Positions 9,583 through 20,036 of a DNA stretch of 64,000 nucleotides are shown here, piece by piece (within the stretch, counting starts at the first letter, position 1; each line of letters opens with the position of its first letter). The stretch lies in the NCBI GenBank assembly GCA_016717345.1, contig JADKFR010000001.1:496001-560000 (forward strand), given 5' to 3'. The notes beneath the pieces are model-generated. The model ran no database searches. It was not told the DNA's origin and worked only from the letters and a program-made list of their open reading frames with translations. Made by a program: the position numbers and the translations under genes. The DNA comes from Propionibacteriaceae bacterium. GTDB taxonomy: Bacteria > Actinomycetota > Actinomycetes > Propionibacteriales > Propionibacteriaceae.

Positions 9583-10104
9583 TCAGGCGTCGAGACGGGA
9601 AAGGTCCACCCGCGCCCGGCCCCCCGACAGCGCCAGGATCGCCGAGTCGAGGGCGGCAGGCTTCGCGTCGGTGTAGTCCAGCAGGATCCGCTGGCTGGTG
9701 TTGTCGCGGCCGGTCGCCACCAGGGTGGCCGACGAACCGAGCCGCCCTGGACGGACAACCAGCGCCCCCACCTGGCCCCACGGGAACCACGACGTGCCCA
9801 CCAGCACGCCCTCGCGATTCAGGCCAACGGCCAAACCACCGGGCACCTTGGCGGCATCGGAGCGCGCGACCAGGAGCAGCACCAGCTGATAGATCGCCCC
9901 GACGCCCCCGATGGCGGCGGTCGAGCCGATCAGCCAGGGAGCCATTCCGGCGAAGGCGTCCGGAAACCCGAACCAAGCGGCAACGATCAACCCGATACTC
10001 AGCAGCGTGCTGCCGAGCCGCCGCAGGAGACCGCTTCGCGCCTTCTGGACCCGGGCCTGCACCAACTCCTGCTGGTAGTAGACCCCGAACTCGTCACCTG
10101 GCAC
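9583..10104 (-). CDS. Two-TM membrane protein of unknown function
   Basis: This 173-residue protein was not assigned to a named family. The N-terminal ~30 residues are charged and rich in Arg and Gln. Two membrane helices follow at about residues 30-50 (LLSIGLIVAAWFGFPDAF) and 58-80 (IGSTAAIGGVGAIYQLVLLL). The C-terminal ~90 residues form a soluble, beta-rich domain (GLAVGLNREGVLVGTSWFPW and so on) that looks like a PH-type or YcxB-like fold, though this is inference. It lies 109 bases upstream of fbaA and nine bases downstream of the TrmH-family gene in the same direction, so it probably shares that transcript. Confidence 0.75.
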   Translation of the reverse strand: MPGDEFGVYYQQELVQARVQKARSGLLRRLGSTLLSIGLIVAAWFGFPDAFAGMAPWLIGSTAAIGGVGAIYQLVLLLVARSDAAKVPGGLAVGLNREGVLVGTSWFPWGQVGALVVRPGRLGSSATLVATGRDNTSQRILLDYTDAKPAALDSAILALSGGRARVDLSRLDA

Positions 10105-10113
10105 CCGCCCATT

Positions 10114-10767
10114 CTAGAGGGGCCCCTCAGCCGACGCCCCCGCCCACGTCAGTCCCCAGTGGTACATCGCGATCGCCGCCGCGGCCCCGGCATTGAGGGA
10201 ACGGGTCGACCCGAACTGGGTGATGGCCACCAGCTGCTGGCAGGCCGCGACCAGCTCATCGGTCAATCCAGGCCCTTCCGAACCGAAGACCAGGCAGCAT
10301 CGCCGAGGAAGGCTCGCCGATTCCAGTGGCACCGACCCCGGCAGGTTGTCGACGCCGACCAGAGCCACCGCTTCGGTCTCCGCCCAGGCGGCCAGCGCTG
10401 CGACCGACTCGTGATGGTGGACGTGCAGGTACCGGTCGGTCACCATCGCTCCGCGCCGATTCCAGCGGCGCCGGCCGACGATGTGAACCCCCGCGACGTT
10501 GAAGGCGTTCGCGGTCCGGACGATCGAACCGATGTTGAAGTCGTGCTCCCAGTTCTGGATCGCCACCTGCAGCGGGTGCCGTCGGGTGTCGAGGTCGGCG
10601 ACGATCGCTTCCAGCCGCCAGTACCGGTAGCCGTCCAGCACGTTGCGTCGGTCGCCGCCGGCGAGCAGCTCCGGATCGAGGCGGGGATCGTCCGGCCAGG
10701 GCTCCGGGTGAGGGCCCACTCCGGGCGCGCTCACAGCCGTCAGCTCGTCCTCGCTCAGGGGGGTCAT
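10114..10767 (-). CDS. SpoU/TrmH-family RNA methyltransferase
   Basis: This 217-residue SPOUT methyltransferase uses S-adenosylmethionine to methylate a ribose 2'-OH in tRNA or rRNA. The three SpoU motifs are visible: motif 1 in NWEHDFNIGSIVRTANAF, motif 2 in CLVFGSEGPGLTDEL, and motif 3 in ITQFGSTRSLNAGAAAAIAMYHW, where the deep trefoil knot forms. The N-terminal 60 residues are variable. The exact RNA target is not predictable. It is divergent from the DedA gene, with about 20 bases between starts. Confidence 0.9.
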   Translation of the reverse strand: MTPLSEDELTAVSAPGVGPHPEPWPDDPRLDPELLAGGDRRNVLDGYRYWRLEAIVADLDTRRHPLQVAIQNWEHDFNIGSIVRTANAFNVAGVHIVGRRRWNRRGAMVTDRYLHVHHHESVAALAAWAETEAVALVGVDNLPGSVPLESASLPRRCCLVFGSEGPGLTDELVAACQQLVAITQFGSTRSLNAGAAAAIAMYHWGLTWAGASAEGPL

Positions 10768-10787
10768 GGGCGCCCACGGTACCCTGA

Positions 10788-11510
10788 GTGCTTGTGAACC
10801 TGATGCTCGAGCTCGTCATGCTCCCGCTGTTGCTACCCGACTGGCTGGATCCCGCCTACATCATCCACAACCTGGGGAACTGGGCGCTGTGGGGGGTCGC
10901 CCTGATCATCTTCATCGAATGCGCCATCTTCCCGGTCCTGCCGGGCGACTCACTGCTGTTCACGGTGGGGATGTTCATCGCCATGATCCCGCCGTCGATC
11001 ACCTTCCCCGGGATGGTTCCCTGGCAGGTGCTGATCGTCTCGTGCGTCATCCTCACCATCGCCGCCATCGCCGGCAACGTGGCCGGGTACTGGCTCGGTC
11101 ACCTCATCGGCCCGAAGCTGTTCAAGCCCCGCGAAGGCTTCTGGGGCAAGGTGTTCGCTCCCAAGTACGTCGACCAGACCCACGAACTGCTCGGACGCTA
11201 CGGCAACCGGGCGCTGATCCTCGCCCGCTTCGTGCCCTTCGTCCGCACCTTCGTCACGTTGATCGCCGGCATCGGCAAGATGGACTTCCGCTCCTTCATC
11301 ACCTACACCGCGATCGGCGGTGTGATCTGGGCGGTCGGGGTCACCGTCCTCGGGTTCTTCCTCGGCAACGTCCCGGTCATCGCCAACAACATCGACCTGG
11401 TACTGATCCTGATCGTGGCTGTCTCGCTGCTCCCGATGGTCGTCGAGTACGTGCTGGCGAAGCGACGAAACGACGCGGTGCCGGCGGACGAGCCGACCGA
11501 CCGCGCCTGA
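10788..11510 (+). CDS. DedA family membrane protein (SNARE-associated/VTT domain)
   Basis: This 240-residue protein has about five membrane segments and the DedA/VTT core: the FIECAIFPVLPGDSLLF re-entrant motif with conserved E and G-D, then NVAGYWLGHLIGPKLF, and RFVPFVRTFVTLIAGIGKMDFRSF. DedA proteins help recycle undecaprenyl phosphate or other polyprenyl lipids and affect membrane homeostasis. A GTG start at 10788 is used here; GTG 10794 or ATG 10803 are alternatives. The stop is four bases before the start of the sirtuin gene, so both are probably co-transcribed. Confidence 0.9.
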   Translation: MLVNLMLELVMLPLLLPDWLDPAYIIHNLGNWALWGVALIIFIECAIFPVLPGDSLLFTVGMFIAMIPPSITFPGMVPWQVLIVSCVILTIAAIAGNVAGYWLGHLIGPKLFKPREGFWGKVFAPKYVDQTHELLGRYGNRALILARFVPFVRTFVTLIAGIGKMDFRSFITYTAIGGVIWAVGVTVLGFFLGNVPVIANNIDLVLILIVAVSLLPMVVEYVLAKRRNDAVPADEPTDRA

Positions 11511-11514
11511 CCCG

Positions 11515-12405
11515 ATGGCCACACCGGGCCGGGTCCGCCCTTCGGCGTGGATGCCCTCCGCGCCGGATGGACGGCCCCCAGCCGGCCCAGAGGACCTGGA
11601 AGCGGCGATCACCGTCCTGAACGGACGCCGCTGGACGGCCCTGACCGGCGCGGGGATCTCCACCGACTCAGGAATCCCGGACTACCGCGGGCCCGACTCG
11701 CGGCCCCGCAATCCCATGACGTACCAGCAGTTCGTCGGCGACCCGGGGTTCCGGCGGCACTACTGGGCTCGCAACCACCTGGGCTGGCACCACCTGCGCC
11801 ACCGCGAGCCCAACCGCGGCCACCGGGCGTTGGCGAGCCTGGAGGCCCGCGGCCTCGTGGCGGGGGTGATCACCCAGAACGTCGACCTCCTCCACCAGGC
11901 GGCCGGTTCACGCCGGGTCATCGACCTGCACGGCCACTACAACGAGGTGATTTGCCTGGAGTGCGGACACCGCATCAGCCGGGCGGCCCTCGATGAGCGA
12001 CTGCTGAAACTGAACCCGGGCTTCCTCGACGCGGTGGCCGCGGTCACTGACATCGAGATCGCCCCCGACGCCGACGCGGTGATCGAAGAGACCGCGAGCT
12101 TCGTGGTCGCCGATTGCCGACTCTGCGGGGGCGTCCTGAAACCGGACATCACCTATTTCGGTGAGTCGGTGCCGCCGACCCGGGTCGCTGCCGCCTACAC
12201 CCTGATCGATGAGGCGGACGCGTTGGTCGTGGCGGGCACCTCGCTGGCGGTGATGTCGGGCCTGCGGTTCGTGCGGCGAGCGGCGGCGGCCGGGAAGCCG
12301 GTGGTCATCATCAATCGCGGGCTGACCAGGGGCGACAGCTTCGCCTCCCTGCGCCTCAACGCCGGGACGTCAGAGGCGCTCGGCCTGTTGGCCGAGCGCC
12401 TCTGA
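11515..12405 (+). CDS. NAD-dependent protein deacetylase, Sir2 family
   Basis: The 296-residue sirtuin removes acyl groups from lysines using NAD+. Motifs are in order: TALTGAGISTDSGIPDYRGP (NAD site), ITQNVDLLHQAAGS, the catalytic His in DLHGHYNEVICLECGH, a four-cysteine zinc site (CLEC and CRLC), KPDITYFGESV, and VVAGTSLAVMSG. Residues 1-25 are a Pro/Arg-rich extension, so the true start may be the internal Met at about residue 13. It follows the DedA gene by four bases. Its last 14 codons form a strong hairpin. Confidence 0.93.
   Translation: MATPGRVRPSAWMPSAPDGRPPAGPEDLEAAITVLNGRRWTALTGAGISTDSGIPDYRGPDSRPRNPMTYQQFVGDPGFRRHYWARNHLGWHHLRHREPNRGHRALASLEARGLVAGVITQNVDLLHQAAGSRRVIDLHGHYNEVICLECGHRISRAALDERLLKLNPGFLDAVAAVTDIEIAPDADAVIEETASFVVADCRLCGGVLKPDITYFGESVPPTRVAAAYTLIDEADALVVAGTSLAVMSGLRFVRRAAAAGKPVVIINRGLTRGDSFASLRLNAGTSEALGLLAERL
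12372..12403 (+). terminator. Hairpin overlapping the end of the sirtuin gene, between convergent genes
   Basis: A 14-bp perfect stem (AGAGGCGCTCGGCC with its complement) closes on the loop TGTT. It runs into the sirtuin TGA at 12403-12405. The LemA gene converges from the right and stops at 12420. The hairpin may terminate one or both transcripts, although no U-tract follows. Confidence 0.55.
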
Positions 12406-12419
12406 GAGTTTCAAGGGCC

Positions 12420-13289
12420 TTACTGGGGAGGCTGCTGGTACGTCGGGGGCTGGTAGGTCGGTGGCTGCTGGGGCGGGTTCTGCGCGGGCGGGTACTGCGC
12501 GGGCGGGAACTGCGCGGGCGGGAACTGTTGCTGGGCCGGCTGACCCGGAGGCCCGTAGCTAGGCGGGGTCGAGAACTGCCCTGGCGGCGGCGCTGTCGGA
12601 TTCGCCTGCTGGTAGGCCTGCGGGTTGGGAAGTGCTCCCTGGCCCGCCTGCCCGGCAGCCAACTGCTGGTTCGTCGGCTCATTGCCGGGGCGATCACCGC
12701 GATCGCTGATCTCACCGAAGCTGACGTTCGGCGCCTGCCGCATCGCCTGCTCGTTGACCTCGAAGTAGGTAGCCTTCTCGAACTTGAACGGCCCTGCCAG
12801 CAGATTGCCCGGGAACGATTCGACCTGGGTGTTGTAGTTGCGCACGTTCGCGTTGTAGTAGCGCCGTCCGGCCGCAATCCGGTCTTCGGTGTCGGTCAAT
12901 TCGCGTTGCAGTTCGAGGAAGTTGACGTTGCTCTTCAGGTCGGGGTAGGCCTCGACGCTGACGATCAGGTTCCGCACCGCGCCGGAAAGCTGTTCTTCGA
13001 CCTGGGCCCGTTCCTGGGTGGGCGCGCCCCCGGATTGCTGAGCGAGTTGGGCCGCCTGGCTCCGCAGGGCGACGACCTGTTCGAGGGTGTTCCGCTCGTG
13101 CGCTGCGTAGGCGCGCACGGTCTCGACGAGGTTGGGGATGAGGTCGTAGCGCCGGTTGAGCTCGACGTCGATCTGGCGCCAGGATTCCTGGATCAGGTTC
13201 CTGGATTTGACGAAGCCGTTGTACAGCGAGACGCCGTACCCGCCGATGCCGACCACAATGATCAGCAGAATCAAGAAGAACCACATCAT
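12420..13289 (-). CDS. LemA family protein with Gln/Pro-rich C-terminal tail
   Basis: This 289-residue protein has an N-terminal membrane helix (WFFLILLIIVVGIGGYGV). The LemA helical bundle follows, with the recognisable YNGFVKSRN, DVELNRRYDLIPNLVETVRAY and DLKSNVNFLELQRELTDTEDRI. LemA proteins are membrane-anchored and of uncertain role, often linked to envelope stress or antigen processing. From about residue 205 the chain changes to a low-complexity tail of Gln, Pro and Ala with QFPPAQ/QYPPAQ-type repeats, probably extracytoplasmic. Such a tail is unusual next to the ~185-residue core family. Confidence 0.9.
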   Translation of the reverse strand: MMWFFLILLIIVVGIGGYGVSLYNGFVKSRNLIQESWRQIDVELNRRYDLIPNLVETVRAYAAHERNTLEQVVALRSQAAQLAQQSGGAPTQERAQVEEQLSGAVRNLIVSVEAYPDLKSNVNFLELQRELTDTEDRIAAGRRYYNANVRNYNTQVESFPGNLLAGPFKFEKATYFEVNEQAMRQAPNVSFGEISDRGDRPGNEPTNQQLAAGQAGQGALPNPQAYQQANPTAPPPGQFSTPPSYGPPGQPAQQQFPPAQFPPAQYPPAQNPPQQPPTYQPPTYQQPPQ

Positions 13290-13363
13290 GGGTGCTTACT
13301 CCGCTCGTGGGACGCTGGGCAAAGCCAGCCTAGTAGGTGGACGTCTGGAATGGACCGGTGCCC

Positions 13364-13915
13364 TCAGCGCAATTCCAAATCGACAAGTCCGACGGCATAC
13401 CGGTAGGGCACGCCCTCGGCCTCGATCTTCTCCCGCGCTCCGGTGTCGCGATCGACGATCACCGCCACCCCGACCACCTCTCCCCCGGCCTGCCGGACGG
13501 CCTCCACTGCGGTCATCACCGATCCGCCGGTGGTGGAGGTGTCTTCGACCACCAGACAGCGACGGCCGGCGACCTCGGTGCCTTCGATCCGGCGCTGCAG
13601 GCCGTGAGCTTTGGCGTCCTTGCGCACGACGAAGGCATCCAGGCGAGTTCCGGTCTGAGCGGCGTCGTGCAGCATGGCGACCGCGACCGGGTCGGCCCCG
13701 AGGGTGAGCCCGCCGACGGCCTCGAAGTGCCAGTCCGCCACCAGGTCTCGCATCACAGCGCCGACCAGCGGTGCCGCCACGCCGTCCAGGGTCACCCGCC
13801 GCAGGTCGACGTAGTAGTCGGCCTCCTTACCGGAGGCGAGCCTCACCCGTCCGTGGACGATGGCCAGCTTCTTGATCTGCTCGATCAGCAGGTCTCGTTT
13901 CGTCATGGCTGCCAA
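13364..13915 (-). CDS. pyrE: Orotate phosphoribosyltransferase
   Basis: This 183-residue type I PRTase converts orotate and PRPP to OMP in pyrimidine synthesis. The conserved SGKEADYYVDLRRVTLD segment binds orotate. The KDAKAHGLQRRIEG flexible loop carries catalytic Lys and His, and the PRPP-binding loop reads CLVVEDTSTTGGS. The start is MAAMTKRDLL at 13915, or the internal Met three residues later. The stop is 74 bases from the LemA start, in the same direction. Confidence 0.94.
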   Translation of the reverse strand: MAAMTKRDLLIEQIKKLAIVHGRVRLASGKEADYYVDLRRVTLDGVAAPLVGAVMRDLVADWHFEAVGGLTLGADPVAVAMLHDAAQTGTRLDAFVVRKDAKAHGLQRRIEGTEVAGRRCLVVEDTSTTGGSVMTAVEAVRQAGGEVVGVAVIVDRDTGAREKIEAEGVPYRYAVGLVDLELR

Positions 13916-13975
13916 CCTAGATCACCCGGCTGACAGTTCTCACCTCGGCGCCGCACGCGGGCCCCTTGGCGCGGC

Positions 13976-14785
13976 TCAGGTGAACCAGCCGCGCGCCACC
14001 GGGTCGATCGACGGACGCGAATCGGCGTCGGTGAAGGGGGCGGCGCCCCCGACCCAGGCGGTCAGCGAGCCCGCACCGACCAGGCGGTACGGAAAGGCCG
14101 CCCTCGCCACGGCCCGCTCCAGGGCCGCTGTCGGCAGGCCGCGGCTGCCGGCCAGGACCACGAGGTTGCCGTAGCGGCGTCCCTTCCAGACCGACACCTC
14201 CGCGCTCACCGCCTGCTGCGGCAACGAACGGGCGAGGCCCGCCAGGCACCGCTTCGTCCAGTCGAACGGCGCCCGGTCGCCCAGGTTCATGACCAGCTGG
14301 CCGCCCGGACGCAGGACGCGGGCAGCGTCGGCGAAGAACTCCTCCGTGGCTAGATCGGCGGGCACCTGGGCGCCGGCGAAGGCGTCCACGATGAGCAGGT
14401 CGGCGTAGGCGTCGGGCAGCTCGCGCACGCCGGTGCGTCCGTCCATCGGCCGGATCTTGATGCCGCTGTGGCGCGCCAGGGGCAGCCTGGCCCGCACCTG
14501 GTCGATCAGCGCGACATCGGGTTCGAGCACGATCTGGGCGGTGTGGGGACGACGCGCCTCGACATAGCGGGGCAGCGTCAGCCCTCCCCCGCCGAGGTGG
14601 ACGACCCGAACCCGCTCGTCCGGGCGCCGCAGCAGGATCGTGGCCTCGAGGATCTCGGCGATCCGCCGCACGTACTCGAACTCCAACTTCAGCGGGTCGC
14701 TGAGATCGACCCACGACTGCTCGGTCAGTCCTGAGCGCACCACGAAGGCGCCGACGTGGATGTGGTCGGGGACGATCTCGCTCAC
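13976..14785 (-). CDS. Spermidine-synthase-like class I methyltransferase-fold protein
   Basis: This 269-residue protein has a short beta-rich N-terminus and a Rossmann domain. VVHLGGGGLTLPRYVEARRP matches motif I of the spermidine synthase family, with IVLEPDVALIDQVRARL and YADLLIVDAFAGAQVP as motifs II and III. Proteins of this type in Actinobacteria are annotated as fused or spermidine-synthase-like proteins. Key polyamine-binding residues could not be confirmed, so its activity is left open. It lies 60 bases upstream of pyrE in the same direction. Its 5' side faces a 750-base repeat-filled gap. Confidence 0.8.
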   Translation of the reverse strand: MSEIVPDHIHVGAFVVRSGLTEQSWVDLSDPLKLEFEYVRRIAEILEATILLRRPDERVRVVHLGGGGLTLPRYVEARRPHTAQIVLEPDVALIDQVRARLPLARHSGIKIRPMDGRTGVRELPDAYADLLIVDAFAGAQVPADLATEEFFADAARVLRPGGQLVMNLGDRAPFDWTKRCLAGLARSLPQQAVSAEVSVWKGRRYGNLVVLAGSRGLPTAALERAVARAAFPYRLVGAGSLTAWVGGAAPFTDADSRPSIDPVARGWFT

Positions 14786-14885
14786 CCAGGCCTCCCCTCG
14801 AATCAGCAGCGAGGATAGCCCGAAACCGCTTCAGCCTCTCGCTTCGCCGGACCGAGCCGCCCGCCGTCCACCCCGGGCCCCTCAG

Positions 14886-15445
14886 CGTCCCACTCCGGGC
14901 CCCTCTGCGGCCCACTCCCCGGGACGCCTCCGCACCACGCGTGGCGGCGAAGCCCCCCGACTCTGCGCCCCCCCGGACTTGCGCCCGCGACTCCGCGCCA
15001 CCACCACCGGGACAAGCCCCGCGACTCTGCGCCCCACCGGACAAGCCCGGCGACTCTGCGCCCCCCTCGTGACAAGCCCGCGACTCTGCCACGGACGCAA
15101 GCCCTGGCGTGACTCTGGGCCCCTAGCGGCAGGCCCCGCGACCTGCGCCCCCCACCTGACTCTGCGCCCCACACCTGACCTTGCGCCCTCCATAGCAGGC
15201 GCAAAGTCACCCCCGGGGCGCAAGGTCAAGAGGACGAGGCGCAAAGTCACCCCCGAGGCGCAAGGTCGAGCACGGGCGCAGTCACCCCCGGGGCGCAAGG
15301 TCGAGAGGACGAGGCGCAAAGTCACCCCCGGGGCGCAAGGTCAAGAGGACGAGGCGCAAAGTCACCCCCTGCGCAAGGTCAGAGGCGGGCGCAGGTCACC
15401 CAGGGCGCAAGGTCAAGAGCAGGGGGCGCACAGTCACCCCCCGCT
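14886..15445. repeat. Intergenic repeat array A (GAC-N2-TGCGCC half-sites inverted around a hairpin)
   Basis: Almost all of the 748-base gap before clpB is this array. From about 14975 to 15187 the plus strand carries repeated GACTCTGCGCC or GACCTTGCGCC units in one orientation. From 15198 to 15440 the reverse-complement units GGCGCAAAGTC and GGCGCAAGGTC alternate with CCCCCGG spacers. The switch point is a hairpin at 15176-15209, with arms TGACCTTGCGCC and GGCGCAAAGTCA and a 10-base loop. No credible gene is present. The same units recur near 32, 35 and 43 kb. Confidence 0.85.
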
Positions 15446-15533
15446 GGTCACGATGACCTGCGTCAGCCCGACGGACGCGCCGGTTCCAGGCGCCGGCCAC
15501 CTCCGCTGAAGACCCGACCGCCGGCGATCTGCG

Positions 15534-18134
<2,601 letters not shown>

Positions 18135-18192
18135 CGCGCGTTTCTCCTTGTCACTCGGCTCTTGCTGGCATCAGGAACCGATCGGGGGCAAA

Positions 18193-18213
18193 GTTGAGTT
18201 CACCCGACTCAAC
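18193..18213. promoter_or_regulatory. HspR operator (HAIR) upstream of clpB
   Basis: GTTGAGT-N7-ACTCAAC matches the HAIR consensus CTTGAGT-N7-ACTCAAG used by HspR in Streptomyces and mycobacteria. It lies 59 bases upstream of the clpB start and 30 bases past the thioredoxin stop, so it most likely controls clpB. hspR itself is encoded in this window. Confidence 0.9.
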
Positions 18214-18242
18214 TATCTCACCCGTCGAGGTATTCCGCGAGA

Positions 18243-18668
18243 TCAGTTCCTGAGGGTCCGGTCCAGCCAGGACCGCAACTGCGGTAGCGGAACCGCTCCC
18301 ACCTGCCTGCCGACCTCCCGTCCACCCTGCAGGAGCACCAGCGTCGGGATCGACTGCGCGCCGAAAGTGGCCTGGGTGCGCGGAGCCTCGTCCACGTTGA
18401 CCTTGACCAGTTTGAGGGATCCGGCGCGCTCAGCCGCCAGCCGCTCCAGCAGGGGGCTGACGGTGCGACACGGCCCGCACCAGGGCGCCCAGAGGTCCAA
18501 CAGGACGGGGACCCGGCTCGAGTCGGCCACCTGGGTGAAATCGGCGTCCCCGGCGTGGGCCACCCAGGGCAGGAACTGGTGACAGGCGGGGCAGCGCGGC
18601 TTCCCGGCCGCCGCGCTCGGCACCCGGACTCGCTTGCCGCAGGACGGACAGGTCGCGATCTCGGCCAT
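18243..18668 (-). CDS. trxC: Thioredoxin with N-terminal zinc motif (thioredoxin 2 type)
   Basis: This 141-residue protein begins with a four-cysteine zinc-ribbon (CPSCGKR and CPACHQF, about residues 7-31). A thioredoxin fold follows, with active site WAPWCGPC and the cis-Pro loop SIPTLVLL. This layout is that of thioredoxin 2, which reduces protein disulfides and is often induced by oxidative stress. The start ATG at 18668 follows a purine-rich AGGAG. It is upstream of clpB in the same direction, but the HAIR operator between them suggests separate control of clpB. Confidence 0.93.
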   Translation of the reverse strand: MAEIATCPSCGKRVRVPSAAAGKPRCPACHQFLPWVAHAGDADFTQVADSSRVPVLLDLWAPWCGPCRTVSPLLERLAAERAGSLKLVKVNVDEAPRTQATFGAQSIPTLVLLQGGREVGRQVGAVPLPQLRSWLDRTLRN

Positions 18669-18731
18669 GGCACTCCTGAGAGTTGAGCGGTACCCCCACG
18701 ATAGTCCCGGCTGACCGGGGCGGGCCGCCCC

Positions 18732-19907
18732 TCAGGCAGCCAGCTCGCCGACCCGCCGGCCCCAGGCGCCCCGGGAGATCACCACCGCGCCCACCAGCAG
18801 CCCGACCCCGGCGAACACGCCGATGTTGTCGACCAGTTGCTGCCACCAGGCGTAGGTCAACTCGACGTCGTCCCCGCGCGGCAGCCACTTGAAGGGCGCC
18901 ACCGCACCCCAGGCCACGTAGGCCAGCCCGAACCAGCGATACCACGCCGGGAGATCCCTCGCCTGCCACAGCACGACGCCCAGCGGCACGATCCAGACGT
19001 AGTGGTGGGACCACGAGATCGGGGACGCGAGCAGGCTCGTGACACCGGCCAGGCAGATCGCGAGGGGCACTTCGCCGCGTCGATGGACGGCGACCGCCGC
19101 GACGATGCCCAGCACGACCACCAGCCCCGAGAGCAGCAGGCCGCCCCGTCCGGTGTAACCCAGCAGCCGGGTCCACACGCCCATGATCGACTGGTTGGTG
19201 GCGTACACGATTCCCGAATTCATCCCGGTGTCGCCCATCGCCAGCTTCCCCCAGTAGTGGATCGAGGCCGCCGGCAGCAGCGCGAATCCGAGCCCGGTGG
19301 CCACCAGGAACGACGCAAACGCCACCAGCCCGGGCTTGCGGCGCCCGGCGAAGAAGTTGTAGGCGGCCACGACCGCCGGCGTCAGCTTGACGGCCGTCGC
19401 GACGCCGGTCAGCCACCCTTCACCCAGCACCCGGCGGGGAAGCACCCGCGGGCCGGGCATCGAGTCGAGGACGGCCGCGGCCACCAGGAAGATCGCCAAC
19501 TGGCCGAACCCGAGGGTTTCGCGCACCGGCTCGACGACCAGCACGCACAGGGTCGTCGCCAGGCTCAACCGCCAGGTGGTCATCCCGAGCCGGTAGAGGA
19601 CGGCGGCCAGGGCCGCCACGGACAGCACCAGCCAGGCCACGGCTGCCACGCCGAACGGCACCCACGCGAAGGGGACGGTCAACAGCGCGGCGAACGGGGG
19701 GTAGATCCAGGGCAGGCCCTCGGCGTTGAAGAAGTCGCCTCCGCTCAAGACCAGGGTCCCGGTGCGGCGGTAGACCTCCAGGTCGATCATGCCGGGATTC
19801 CACGGCCACAAGGCACCGCCGGGGATCTGGGTGCCGCCGACGTACAGCGCGGCCAGCACCGGCACCAACGCCAGCCCGGCCATGCTCGCTTTCCTGCGGA
19901 CCTCCAC
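18732..19907 (-). CDS. GT87 family polyprenol-phosphate-mannose mannosyltransferase
   Basis: This 391-residue integral membrane protein has about ten hydrophobic segments. GMIDLEVYRRTGTLVLSGG and GLPWIYPPFAALL near the N-terminus are the DUF2029/GT87 signature, where the Asp after the first helix is catalytic. SPISWSHHYVWIVPLGVVL is the conserved C-terminal loop. Mycobacterial relatives (PimE and others) add mannose from polyprenyl-phosphate-mannose to lipoglycans on the outer membrane face. The GTG start at 19907 follows AGGAGG; an internal ATG eight codons later is an alternative. Confidence 0.88.
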   Translation of the reverse strand: MEVRRKASMAGLALVPVLAALYVGGTQIPGGALWPWNPGMIDLEVYRRTGTLVLSGGDFFNAEGLPWIYPPFAALLTVPFAWVPFGVAAVAWLVLSVAALAAVLYRLGMTTWRLSLATTLCVLVVEPVRETLGFGQLAIFLVAAAVLDSMPGPRVLPRRVLGEGWLTGVATAVKLTPAVVAAYNFFAGRRKPGLVAFASFLVATGLGFALLPAASIHYWGKLAMGDTGMNSGIVYATNQSIMGVWTRLLGYTGRGGLLLSGLVVVLGIVAAVAVHRRGEVPLAICLAGVTSLLASPISWSHHYVWIVPLGVVLWQARDLPAWYRWFGLAYVAWGAVAPFKWLPRGDDVELTYAWWQQLVDNIGVFAGVGLLVGAVVISRGAWGRRVGELAA

Positions 19908-20036
19908 AAACCCTCCTGCGCCCTCCGAGAAACCCGGACCAGACTACCGAGCCGGGCCGGGCGGCCACTCACCAGTACCACGAGAGCCAGCGGGTCACCC
20001 CCTGATCACCGCCATCCCCGTCCCGCCGCAGGCGGT

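Noticed and set aside
14640..15509. Long frames through repeat array A that could look like a basic repeat protein.
   Set aside because: They follow the period of the DNA repeats, start inside the antisense of the spermidine-synthase-like gene, and have no domain.
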